The notes: generated by a model not told the origin, from the sequence alone. A stretch of 17,875 nucleotides of DNA from CAZEAC01 sp964510065 (GCA_964510065.1 CAZEAC010000096.1:1-17875); one strand, 5' to 3'. Positions 7,158 to 13,775 are shown, counted from the stretch's first letter. Translations and numbers: made by a program.

Positions 7158-8710
7158 TTGTCACGATCTGCTTTGTGGCAGGGTTTCTAGATTGGCTTTT
7201 CAATTACGGACATTCCAGCCTTTTTGGTGTACTTGCGATTGGCATTGGGGCACTTGTGGCAATGCCGGCTGCAGGGCGGCTCTCCGATCGTGGAAAATCT
7301 GAATCGCTGTTTCTCGTGTGCGCGCTGATTGGCGCTGAATTAGGCGTGAGCATGGGCGGCGCCACCCTCGATTCCGCGCTTTCGCAGCTAGCGGGCGCCA
7401 TCGCAGTAGTACTCGCAGCACTTCATTTCTCGACAAGGCCCAAACGGTCTGTGACAGGTGAAGGTGCAGCGTCTATTGTAGTAATTGGATTAGTTCTCCT
7501 TTTTTCGAGAATCTACTTCGACCAGGTTTTTTATTTATATGGCGGGACAGCCGAGAAAGTCGCGCATCCGGAGTTAATTGGCGGGTTGCTGCTTATAACC
7601 CTAATTCATGTCCGTTCCTTATTTCGTCGCGAGCATGGCTGGCCGATTCGCTGTGTCGGCCTACTTATCTTATTCCTCTTGTTTTCAATGCTTCTTCCAC
7701 GTGTGTCCTCGCTTTACGGAACTTGGGAGCTCGCACGGTCGCCGCCAACACTCGTGACCCGATCCCTTCAATGGATCTTCGGTGGCGAGCCATCAAAGCT
7801 TTTTGAACCAAGCGCGGATGCAAAAGAGTATCTCAAAGGCGCCGAACTGCCCCTGCCCGGCATCATCGCTGCATGCGCGCAGTTCGGATTGGCGGGACTT
7901 TCGGCGCTACTCGCCTTGGCGTGGAACAGGACTCAGCGCCCCAGGGAGGGGCTTTTTGTTGCGGCAGTATGCTGCTTAGTGCCTGGGGGCTTCTCGGTTC
8001 CGGTAGTCGTAAGCTTTTTGTATCTGCTCGCCACGAAAGATCCTAAGAGCGAAAGTCACGCGTCATGGCCAGCCTCGATTAAAGTTGGCACAGCTATCAC
8101 CGCACTCGCAATAAGTGTGGTTATTATCTGCGCATTATCGAAAGCCCGGCCGCTGCAGGGCCTCGAACAGCCCACCCCCCTTTCGACCAATTGCGTAGCG
8201 GCAATTCTTGCTTCCGAGGATCTGCTTTTCACCGAACACCACGGTATTGATTGGGCACGACTTAAACAGGTTACTTTCGAGAGCCTCCGCACTCGACGCT
8301 TCGAACGTGGTGCCAGTACCATACCGATGCAGGTCGCAAAGGTGCAGTGGCTCTACTATGAGCGCACGGCATGGCGTAAGATTCAGCAGTTTATTTTGGG
8401 CTGGTACATGGAGCTTCGATATACCAAGGCGCAGATCCTTCAGAGCTATCTTGCAACGATACCATTTGGTCCTGGTCAAATAGGGATCGTTGCTGCTGCT
8501 TCGGCGTACTTCGGCACCGAGCCAGAGAAGCTCTCGGCGAAGCAGTGTCGCCTTTTGGCACTTTCTATCCCGGAACCGGGAGCATTTAACCCCGGAATCA
8601 CGCCCACTCCTCCGGCGATACTTTCGCGTGAAAGGAATTTACAGCTTCGCGCCGCCCGTTTTAACTCATTCCTTACCCGCCGGATTAAAGCGCGTGGACT
8701 CGCCTCATGA
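7154..8710 (+). CDS. multi-spanning membrane protein with C-terminal GT51 peptidoglycan glycosyltransferase domain
   Basis: A 518-residue inner-membrane protein. Residues 1-330 are a hydrophobic domain with about ten membrane segments. Residues 345-505 are a GT51 (penicillin-binding-protein/MtgA-type) transglycosylase domain: motif 1 SEDLLFTEHHG (catalytic E355), motif 2 RGASTIPMQVAK (385-396), motif 3 RKIQQ (408-412) and TKAQILQSYL plus FGPGQIGIVAAASAYFG. GT51 enzymes polymerise lipid II into glycan strands. The STIPMQ form of motif 2 is closest to the PBP1c/PbpC group. Motif 3 is normally RKxxE; here Q412 replaces the glutamate, which may alter activity. There is no transpeptidase domain. 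Usual GT51 proteins have one membrane helix, so the polytopic N-terminus is unusual. The start is TTG with GAGGA (7143-7147) 6 nt upstream. It shares ATGA with the next gene. Confidence 0.8.
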   Translation: MIVTICFVAGFLDWLFNYGHSSLFGVLAIGIGALVAMPAAGRLSDRGKSESLFLVCALIGAELGVSMGGATLDSALSQLAGAIAVVLAALHFSTRPKRSVTGEGAASIVVIGLVLLFSRIYFDQVFYLYGGTAEKVAHPELIGGLLLITLIHVRSLFRREHGWPIRCVGLLILFLLFSMLLPRVSSLYGTWELARSPPTLVTRSLQWIFGGEPSKLFEPSADAKEYLKGAELPLPGIIAACAQFGLAGLSALLALAWNRTQRPREGLFVAAVCCLVPGGFSVPVVVSFLYLLATKDPKSESHASWPASIKVGTAITALAISVVIICALSKARPLQGLEQPTPLSTNCVAAILASEDLLFTEHHGIDWARLKQVTFESLRTRRFERGASTIPMQVAKVQWLYYERTAWRKIQQFILGWYMELRYTKAQILQSYLATIPFGPGQIGIVAAASAYFGTEPEKLSAKQCRLLALSIPEPGAFNPGITPTPPAILSRERNLQLRAARFNSFLTRRIKARGLAS

Positions 8711-9999
8711 GTATCGTGCGAGCGCTCATATTTCTTCTCTCAAGTCTGCTTCTGGGCTACCTCGTTGAAGAGCGGCTTATGTGGATGCTCGTGCCCTACC
8801 CGCACTCCACAGATGGTTTTTATTATCTCAAAGAGATTAGTTCGCGCTTGAGCGGCGGACATGGCTACTACACCACGTTCTCTCCCTACTTCACGCTGGT
8901 TGCAGGGCTCGGGAAATTATTGGGAATGCATGAAGGGCTACTCTATCCTCTCATCATTTTCCTCACCGCATCGCTATTTTCATGCGCCTTAGTGTTGCCA
9001 TTACTCTCGAGGGAGCTTTTTCACTTATGCCCGCTTGCGGCGATGATCCCTTGGATCTCCGACCTGCTCTTCTTTCGGATCTACGCCTTCCCGCGCCAAG
9101 CTTTGTCGATGGCGATTTTCTCAGCGGCGGCGTTGCTCGTTACCCGGCGCACCAGCGTTTCACAGCTATGGAGATGGCTGCTGATAGCGGCAGCGACGTG
9201 TATGCATGTACTAGGCGCGGCACTTGGCGCACTGCTACTTCTCGCAGACGCCAAGGCTAGCAATTCCCGAAAAATTGCCGTCATTTTGGCGCTAGGTGGC
9301 TGCGCAGCAGTACTTGTCTACTCAATTGTCTCCGGCGAGAAGGAGATATTTCGCACTGAAAACCCTAGTATGCTTCCGAGCTGGGTCGGTGACTGCCATC
9401 AGGTCGGCTGCTCGGCTCTTGAATTTGCGGAATTTATATCTGGATTTGTACTAGCGCTGGTACTTGCGACGACGCTGCTTTTTTGTAGCTCCTGCCAAGA
9501 GCGAAAAAAGGCGCTGCTACTTTGTGCGTGCTACTTCATATTTGTGCTGCCTATATGGGATAATGAGGGACTTCTTTCGGCCCGTCTAAGCTATTCGGCC
9601 CTTGTACCACTGGTAGCTGCGGGGCTACTCGCATTTCCGCGATATTTTCCGATTTATTCTCTACTACTACTAGGAATGAGCCTGATCTTCTCGGCAGGAA
9701 GTTACAGCGCCAAAGAACTTCCAGTAAAGCCAATCATCCAGAATCAAAAACTATTAAAGCAGTGGATTGGACCAAATGATCTTATCCGCGCCGACCATGG
9801 GATTCAATTTGTGGCGAGCTATCTCCTTGATCGCAAAGCAGTTAAGCGTTACCCGGCAAAGGGTCCATACTTTGAATTGATGCGTCGAAGCTCACGTCGT
9901 CCCGAGTGTATTCCCGCACAATCAAGCGTAGATTTTACTTTAGCTCGCTGTTTGGATCTCGGAAACCGGTGGATCATAATACATCGCAATTCAAAATAG
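8707..9999 (+). CDS. polytopic membrane protein, probable GT-C-type glycosyltransferase
   Basis: A 430-residue membrane protein with about nine to ten hydrophobic segments. After the first helix a periplasmic loop holds an acidic motif in PHSTDGFYYLKEI (D36, E43) followed by GGHGYYTTFSPYF, the layout seen in GT-C glycosyltransferases (polyprenol-phosphate sugar-using enzymes such as ArnT, PMT and mannosyltransferases), where an Asp of the first loop is catalytic. The C-terminal soluble part (about 335-430) would face the periplasm. The exact family cannot be named, and a non-enzymatic membrane protein is possible. The ATG overlaps the TGA of the GT51 gene (ATGA, 8707-8710), implying translational coupling, and the two proteins may act on the same envelope glycan. 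No terminator is obvious after the stop. Confidence 0.6.
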   Translation: MSIVRALIFLLSSLLLGYLVEERLMWMLVPYPHSTDGFYYLKEISSRLSGGHGYYTTFSPYFTLVAGLGKLLGMHEGLLYPLIIFLTASLFSCALVLPLLSRELFHLCPLAAMIPWISDLLFFRIYAFPRQALSMAIFSAAALLVTRRTSVSQLWRWLLIAAATCMHVLGAALGALLLLADAKASNSRKIAVILALGGCAAVLVYSIVSGEKEIFRTENPSMLPSWVGDCHQVGCSALEFAEFISGFVLALVLATTLLFCSSCQERKKALLLCACYFIFVLPIWDNEGLLSARLSYSALVPLVAAGLLAFPRYFPIYSLLLLGMSLIFSAGSYSAKELPVKPIIQNQKLLKQWIGPNDLIRADHGIQFVASYLLDRKAVKRYPAKGPYFELMRRSSRRPECIPAQSSVDFTLARCLDLGNRWIIIHRNSK

Positions 10000-10029
10000 C
10001 GTTCTGCGAAAATTATTTAAACTTTCGGC

Positions 10030-10059
10030 TTGTCGTTCCGATCTTTGCTTCGTTATAGT
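10030..10059 (+). promoter_or_regulatory. promoter of the small secreted Cys protein
   Basis: TTGTCG (10030-10035) and TATAGT (10054-10059, five of six consensus bases) are spaced 18 bp apart. Transcription from about 10066 would give a leader of about 45 nt, ending in the strong ribosome binding site GAGGAA (10096-10101), 9 nt before ATG 10111. Confidence 0.5.
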
Positions 10060-10110
10060 GCGCTTGGTCATCATAGACCGAGTCACTTTTTTTGTGAGGA
10101 AACCTTACCT

Positions 10111-10500
10111 ATGAGAAAAATCCACCTTGTTGTTGTTGCTTCTATAATAGCACTTATTGCCCCGCTTTCTGTGATGGCGCAGTCATGCTCTTCTAGCGAG
10201 TCCGATACACTTCGTGATTGTATTGATTCTGGCGTTGCCAATTGCGCAGCCGCCACTACTGATTGCAACCCGCTTGCTCTCGCTCTTACGATCTCGGATG
10301 TCGAAGATATCGCTATCGAGAAATGCTGCGGAAATGCCAAGAAAGGCGCCCGTAAGTCCTGCCTGATTCGCGAAAGATTGAAGTATTTTCCGAAGCCTGG
10401 CGCTGGCGACCAAAAAGCATTTTTCACTGCAGCTCGTGCGGCGATTAATGCCCTCCGCACTTCAGACTGCAACGGCAACGCTTACTCGAGCAACTTCTAA
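10111..10500 (+). CDS. small secreted cysteine-containing protein, unknown function
   Basis: A 129-residue exported protein of no recognised family. The signal peptide covers residues 1-24 (MRKIHL, hydrophobic core, cleavage at about VMAQ|S). The mature protein has eight cysteines, including an adjacent pair (EKCCGNAKKGARKSC), and is otherwise helical in character. A longer frame opens with TTG at 10030, but that codon is inside the -35 hexamer; ATG 10111 has GAGGAA at the right distance and starts exactly at the signal peptide, so it is chosen. The gene stands alone, with its own promoter and two tandem terminators, which suggests a well-expressed monocistronic mRNA. It does not share the C-x3-C/C-x3-C module of the Cys-rich protein at 5479. 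Confidence 0.75.
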   Translation: MRKIHLVVVASIIALIAPLSVMAQSCSSSESDTLRDCIDSGVANCAAATTDCNPLALALTISDVEDIAIEKCCGNAKKGARKSCLIRERLKYFPKPGAGDQKAFFTAARAAINALRTSDCNGNAYSSNF

Positions 10501-10555
10501 AGCGTTACAAGTTCAGATACGTTCATAGCTGCGAGTTCGCTCGAAGATATGACGT

Positions 10556-10588
10556 GAAAAACCAGAGGGCGACCTCTGGTTTTTTTTT
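10556..10588 (+). terminator. rho-independent terminator of the secreted Cys protein
   Basis: The stem AAAAACCAGAGG pairs with CCTCTGGTTTTT around the loop GCGA and runs into nine T residues. It begins 56 bp after the stop codon. The A-rich left side could also let it work on the other strand. Confidence 0.93.
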
Positions 10589-10658
10589 GCTTCGATATTT
10601 TGTATCCGCTCTGGCGGTCTCGACGATTTCGGCGGATCATAGTAGCTCATGTACGGAC

Positions 10659-10683
10659 AAAGGCCCCCTTAAGGGGGCTTTTT
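10659..10683 (+). terminator. second tandem terminator
   Basis: GCCCCC (10663-10668) pairs with GGGGGC (10673-10678) around TTAA, the stem is extended by a G-U and A-T pairs, and five T residues follow. It lies 70 bp after the first terminator. The segment between them holds ATCCGC (10604-10609) and GCGGAT (10632-10637), which can pair; either the second hairpin is a backup or it ends a short RNA of its own. Confidence 0.8.
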
Positions 10684-10697
10684 GGGGGTGAAGACAC

Positions 10698-10816
10698 TAA
10701 CCGTTCACAAAATCAGTCGTCCGCGATCAGCGGACGGCCACCCGCTTGCAGAATAGATGAAGTTCAGCCTCATCTAATATGCTTCAATCATGATCTATTT
10801 TACCCGTGAACGGTTA
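10698..10816. ncRNA. candidate structured RNA or small inverted-repeat element
   Basis: An exact 11-bp inverted repeat closes the segment: TAACCGTTCAC (10698-10708) and GTGAACGGTTA (10806-10816). Inside are two more hairpins: GTCGTCCGC/GCGGACGGC around GATCA (10716-10738, one G-T pair) and TAGATGA/TCATCTA (10754-10760 with 10770-10776). The segment AATAGAT (10752-10758) can instead pair with ATCTATT (10793-10799), so two mutually exclusive folds exist. There is no coding frame. A structured RNA, a miniature element with terminal inverted repeats, or a protein-binding DNA site are all possible; the strand is unknown and no promoter or T-tract directly attached was found. Confidence 0.4.
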
Positions 10817-10985
10817 CGACATTTTGCCGCCTCGGGATTTTATATTGGCGTCCGTTCAGCCTATCCCTATTGCGACGATCACGATTAGTGTTAACGCGAA
10901 GTGGTAAAGGACGCGAAGGGAAATGTGGTTGGAAACAGCCGATGTGAAATCTGCCCAACCGTAAGGGGCAAGAGAGAAAGGTGCG

Positions 10986-12047
10986 CTAAGGCTTCCCCTT
11001 CTCCATTGCCTTGAAGACATTTCGTGCATGAAGCGCGGCGCCATGTGCGGCAGCCGCGTCTTTGCCGATGGCCCACTCGATGCCGATGCGGCCGCGGTAG
11101 CTTTCCATCGTCACTTCTTTGAAAACCTTAGAGACGATCTCGAGGTAGTCACTCTTAATCTTGTCAGAGGCAAGAGTGATTCCGCCGCCGATCACAAAAA
11201 GATTCGGATCGTCGGAGCAGGCAAGCATATGCAACAAATGACCAAGCGCTTTCGCTTGAGCCATAAGAAGTTTATATGCAAGTTTGTCACCTTCGCCGGC
11301 TAAGGCCAGCAATTTTTTCGCACGAGCAAGATACTCATCTTTGACACCGTGCAATGTATGCGTTCGATTGCGCGCAAGAGCCAGCTGCTCGGAGAGATGC
11401 CGCGCCAGTCCTTTCAGGCTAATCGATGCTTCAGCATGGGCCAGTCCACCGCATGAGCATTTAGGCATTCTCGTTTCACCCAAAAGCTGCGGCGGAAGAT
11501 AGAGATGCCCCACCTCCATTGCCGCGCCATGAGTTCCCACAACAAGCTTGCCACGCTGCACCTTGCCGCCGCCAAGACCGGTCCCGACGAAAACACCCAC
11601 AATGCGCTCAATGCCACGAGTGCGTCGATGCCAGTATTCAGCAAGCGTCGCGGCATCGCAGTCGTTCGAGTAAACAACCGGAAGTCCGATCATCTTTTCA
11701 AACTTTGCGCGAATTGGGAGATTGTCGAAGTTCGGCATGTTGCAGGAGCGATATATCACCCCCTGCTCACTTGCCGGTCCAGGCGTACAAAGCCCGACAC
11801 CTCTAATTTCGGACCACTTCACTCCGGCCCTTTCAAGCGCCAGATCAGCGACCCGACACATCTGTCGCAGCGTTCGCTTAGGATCTCCCTTGGAGGCAAG
11901 GCTATCGAGCTGCACTTCTGTGTCGCATACGGTCTTGCCACTACGGAGTTTAATGACAACTGACTTTACGCTCGACCCTCCGAGATCAACGCCTACGATA
12001 TACCGACGTTTATTCTTCCCTTTTTTCCCTAGTTTCTTGCTTTTCAT
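10986..12047 (-). CDS. ROK-family sugar kinase (glucokinase-like)
   Basis: A 353-residue cytosolic kinase of the ROK family, which phosphorylates glucose or related sugars and amino sugars with ATP. A lysine-rich head (KSKKLGKKGKNKRR) precedes the phosphate-binding motif VGVDLGGSSVK (18-28). The catalytic Asp is D129 in SNDCDAATLAEY. VGTGLGGG (154-161) and GGGI (287-290) complete the ATP-binding core. The ROK zinc signature is present in altered form: H181, C197, C199, then H204 where the third cysteine usually stands, then E206. The ATG at 12047 is preferred; a GTG at 12068 would add seven residues, and neither has a good ribosome binding site. The gene stands alone on this strand, divergent from the BamD-like gene. 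There is no DNA-binding domain, so it is an enzyme rather than a ROK repressor. Substrate unknown. Confidence 0.88.
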   Translation of the reverse strand: MKSKKLGKKGKNKRRYIVGVDLGGSSVKSVVIKLRSGKTVCDTEVQLDSLASKGDPKRTLRQMCRVADLALERAGVKWSEIRGVGLCTPGPASEQGVIYRSCNMPNFDNLPIRAKFEKMIGLPVVYSNDCDAATLAEYWHRRTRGIERIVGVFVGTGLGGGKVQRGKLVVGTHGAAMEVGHLYLPPQLLGETRMPKCSCGGLAHAEASISLKGLARHLSEQLALARNRTHTLHGVKDEYLARAKKLLALAGEGDKLAYKLLMAQAKALGHLLHMLACSDDPNLFVIGGGITLASDKIKSDYLEIVSKVFKEVTMESYRGRIGIEWAIGKDAAAAHGAALHARNVFKAMEKGKP

Positions 12048-12097
12048 TTTCTTGCACTGGATTGCCACGACAAAAACGACTTAGGCCGTGTCGCAGA

Positions 12098-12156
12098 GCA
12101 TGTGCACTGCCCTACACCGAAGGGGCGGCGCCGCTTCGGTGTAGGGCAGTGAATGC
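12098..12156. repeat. long perfect hairpin upstream of the ROK kinase
   Basis: A 17-bp perfect stem is formed by 12105-12121 (CACTGCCCTACACCGAA) and 12135-12151. The loop holds the palindrome GCGGCGCCGC, which extends the stem after a three-G bulge, and GCAT/ATGC (12098-12101, 12153-12156) extends it outward past a small internal loop. No T-tract follows on either strand, so it is not a standard terminator. It could be a REP-like palindrome or a 5' leader structure of the ROK mRNA. Confidence 0.8.
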
Positions 12157-12187
12157 AAGAACTCATTGCAGGAAAAATATTACGCGA

Positions 12188-12277
12188 ATGAAAAACCTAC
12201 TATTTCACATCGCTGTTTCCTGGATCCTCCCTCTTAAGTCGCACGCGCAAGATGGACGACTCAGGAAACACACGTAA
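12188..12277 (+). pseudogene. signal-peptide-like 29-codon stub
   Basis: ATG 12188 opens a 29-codon frame starting MKNLLFHIAVSW and reaching SHAQ at residue 21, which looks like a complete signal peptide with a cleavage site, followed by only eight residues. AGGAAAAA lies about 13 nt upstream. It may be the surviving 5' end of a decayed secreted-protein gene, or a chance frame. Confidence 0.25.
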
Positions 12278-12300
12278 CGCTCTACCCGCGACAAATTGTT

Positions 12301-12465
12301 ATGGTTAGCAAAAAACCTACACATGGTCTCATGGGACAGCGCTTAGAAAAAGCTGCCTGCAATAATTTTGGATTGCCTTTAGAGGAAGCACTTAGTTTAA
12401 GCTATCTAAATCAGAATATCAAAGTAATTTTAACCCGGACTTCTCACTTTTCCCTACCTCGGTGA
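12301..12465 (+). CDS. 54-codon hypothetical ORF, doubtful
   Basis: ATG 12301 opens a 54-codon frame (begins MVSKKPTHGLMGQRLEKA, ends TRTSHFSLPR) that is AT-rich and stops inside the left arm of the 32-bp inverted repeat. No Shine-Dalgarno sequence is visible and no family is recognised. It may be a remnant of a longer gene cut by insertion of the repeat, or not a gene at all. Confidence 0.2.
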   Translation: MVSKKPTHGLMGQRLEKAACNNFGLPLEEALSLSYLNQNIKVILTRTSHFSLPR

Positions 12466-12529
12466 TCTCGGTGTCTCTGTGGTTTATCTTTCATAAAAAA
12501 CCACAGAGACACAGAGATCCCCGAGGTAG
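12454..12529. repeat. 32-bp imperfect inverted repeat of CACAGAG type
   Basis: Arms 12454-12485 and 12498-12529 are reverse complements with only two mismatches, around a 12-base loop. The core reads CCACAGAGACACAGAGAT. Similar CACAGAG/CTCTGTG-rich palindromes recur in intergenic DNA of many environmental bacteria (recalled from general knowledge, not searched). No T-tract follows, so terminator function is not supported. Confidence 0.85.
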
Positions 12530-12639
12530 AGCCGAGAGCGAGGATAAGTTATTTTGTTTACAGCGCGTTAGGGGCGGGAGAACGCTGTAATCAATTACGC
12601 TTTCTCTTTGCCTACAGAATACGCTACATTGCCGAGTGT

Positions 12640-13758
12640 ATGCGCCGATCAATCAGAATAGCTCTTCACTCTACCCTTCTCGCGCTCTTCCTTACGGGCT
12701 GCTTTAGCTCGGACCCGGAATCACCCGAAGAAACGCCACCAAAAGAGCTCGTACAAAAAAGTAAGGAGGGTGGATTTGACGCCAGCACGTCGGAAGAGGA
12801 TCTATTTCTTCGTGGGAAAGCACTCTACGGCGCCGGCTCACTTGCAGTAGCGAAAGATGCGTTCGAACTCCTGCTTTCGAATTATCCCGTTGGCCCCTAC
12901 GCTGAATTTGCCGAACTGAAACTTGCTGACATCGAATTCGACAGAAGTGAATTCGCCGCTGCAGCTGGGCGCTATGAATCTTTCGTCGCGGCGCACCCCG
13001 CTTCTGTATCTGCGGATTACGCGCTTTATCGCCAAGCTGAGAGCTATCGTAAGGCAAATCGCGGTGTCGGGCGAGATCCCTCACCTCTTGAAAAATCTCT
13101 CTCCACAATAAGGCAACTCGCCTCACTTTACCCCTCTTCCGTATACATCGCACCTGCGCAGAAGCTGCAGATGGAAGTTGTGGAATTACTTGCGGAGCAT
13201 GGCCGTTTCATTAGCTCATATTACGAACGGCGCGGTATGGAGAAGGCCTCCACTGCCCGCTCGAAGGAAGTCGCAGTACGCTGGGAGCCGCTCATCGCGA
13301 AGCCAGTGGAACCGGCCGTGCCCCCGGCAAACGATCCGCATAGCCCGACAAGTATTGTGTCAGAACCCTATTTCGTCGCTCTTGGACGCAAAGACGGAGA
13401 ACTTAAGAAACCAGAACCGCTGCCTACTGAGCCTCCCGAGCCGAATGTAAAAAATCCTCACTATGTAGTCGAACGGATGATCTGCGAGAAAGACACCGTG
13501 ACCATCCACCTCAATCGAATGATCGAAGCCGAAAATCAGCCCCCTTCAAGCATTGTGCCGGATGCTGAACAGATTCGTGTAAAGCTGCCGAATGCCGAAC
13601 CCTCGGATTCCCTTCGTAGCCGAAAAACGGTCCCCTGTTTCGCTGCAGATGACCTTTCAATCACTCCAGATGGAGAAGTTGTTCTAAAAAGCACCAGACA
13701 GGCCCGAGCAATTAGCCTAAACTATCCACCTAGATTGCTTCTTATATTGCAAGATTAA
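12640..13758 (+). CDS. bamD: BamD-like TPR lipoprotein with C-terminal extension
   Basis: A 372-residue lipoprotein. The signal peptide ends in the lipobox LTGC (C21, then Phe-Ser), so it should be anchored in the outer membrane. Residues 50-205 are TPR-like helices with BamD/YfiO hallmarks: LYGAGSLAVAKDAFELLLSNYP-type helix pair (62-83), GPYAEFAELKLADIEF, FVAAHPAS, YALYRQAESY and LASLYPSSVY. BamD is the essential lipoprotein partner of BamA in outer-membrane protein assembly; E. coli BamD is about 245 residues. Here a proline-rich linker (217-270) and a further beta-like domain (about 272-370) are added. The gene stands 172 bp before gspC, so a role as pilotin or assembly factor for the GspD secretin is an alternative reading. 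No strong ribosome binding site; TACATT lies just before the ATG. Confidence 0.75.
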   Translation: MRRSIRIALHSTLLALFLTGCFSSDPESPEETPPKELVQKSKEGGFDASTSEEDLFLRGKALYGAGSLAVAKDAFELLLSNYPVGPYAEFAELKLADIEFDRSEFAAAAGRYESFVAAHPASVSADYALYRQAESYRKANRGVGRDPSPLEKSLSTIRQLASLYPSSVYIAPAQKLQMEVVELLAEHGRFISSYYERRGMEKASTARSKEVAVRWEPLIAKPVEPAVPPANDPHSPTSIVSEPYFVALGRKDGELKKPEPLPTEPPEPNVKNPHYVVERMICEKDTVTIHLNRMIEAENQPPSSIVPDAEQIRVKLPNAEPSDSLRSRKTVPCFAADDLSITPDGEVVLKSTRQARAISLNYPPRLLLILQD

Positions 13759-13775
13759 CATCCAATAGAGATAGC

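Larger units (their letters stand above)
10501..10985. other. intergenic region with terminators and a structured element
   Basis: No convincing gene is present in these 485 bp. A 69-codon open frame at 10600-10809 runs through a terminator and lacks a ribosome binding site, so it is not accepted. The left part holds the two terminators; 10698-10816 holds the structured element listed separately. In 10817-10985, beyond the ROK stop codon, only a weak 5-bp TGCCC/GGGCA stem is seen on the minus strand and no T-tract terminator for the ROK gene. Confidence 0.6.
12048..12639. other. 592-bp intergenic region with hairpins and ORF traces
   Basis: This stretch separates the divergent ROK and BamD-like genes and holds no well-supported gene. 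From left to right it contains a 17-bp perfect hairpin (12098-12156), a signal-peptide-like stub (12188-12277), a 54-codon frame (12301-12465), a 32-bp near-perfect inverted repeat (12454-12529) and an 8-bp inverted repeat TTACAGCG/CGCTGTAA (12558-12565 and 12583-12590) just before the BamD-like gene. The middle part is more AT-rich than the flanking genes. No strong promoter for either gene was identified. Confidence 0.6.

Noticed and set aside
10030..10110. Upstream TTG start adding 27 residues to the small Cys protein
   Set aside because: The TTG is within the probable -35 element and the signal peptide plus GAGGAA site place the start at 10111.
10600..10809. 69-codon open frame after the secreted Cys protein
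   Set aside because: It runs through the second terminator and the structured element, has no ribosome binding site, and its Arg-rich start is typical of a chance frame.
10698..10816. Integron attC site
   Set aside because: The terminal repeats do not fit the RYYYAAC / GTTRRRY core sites, and there are no cassette genes or integrase nearby.
11505..11963. 152-codon plus-strand frame opposite the ROK gene
   Set aside because: It is antisense to conserved ROK motifs and resembles no family.
12454..12529. Rho-independent terminator
   Set aside because: The stem is long enough but no T-tract follows on either strand, and no gene with a clear 3' end lies just upstream.
12098..12529. CRISPR array or tandem repeat cluster
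   Set aside because: The two hairpins are unrelated in sequence and there are no regularly spaced direct repeats.
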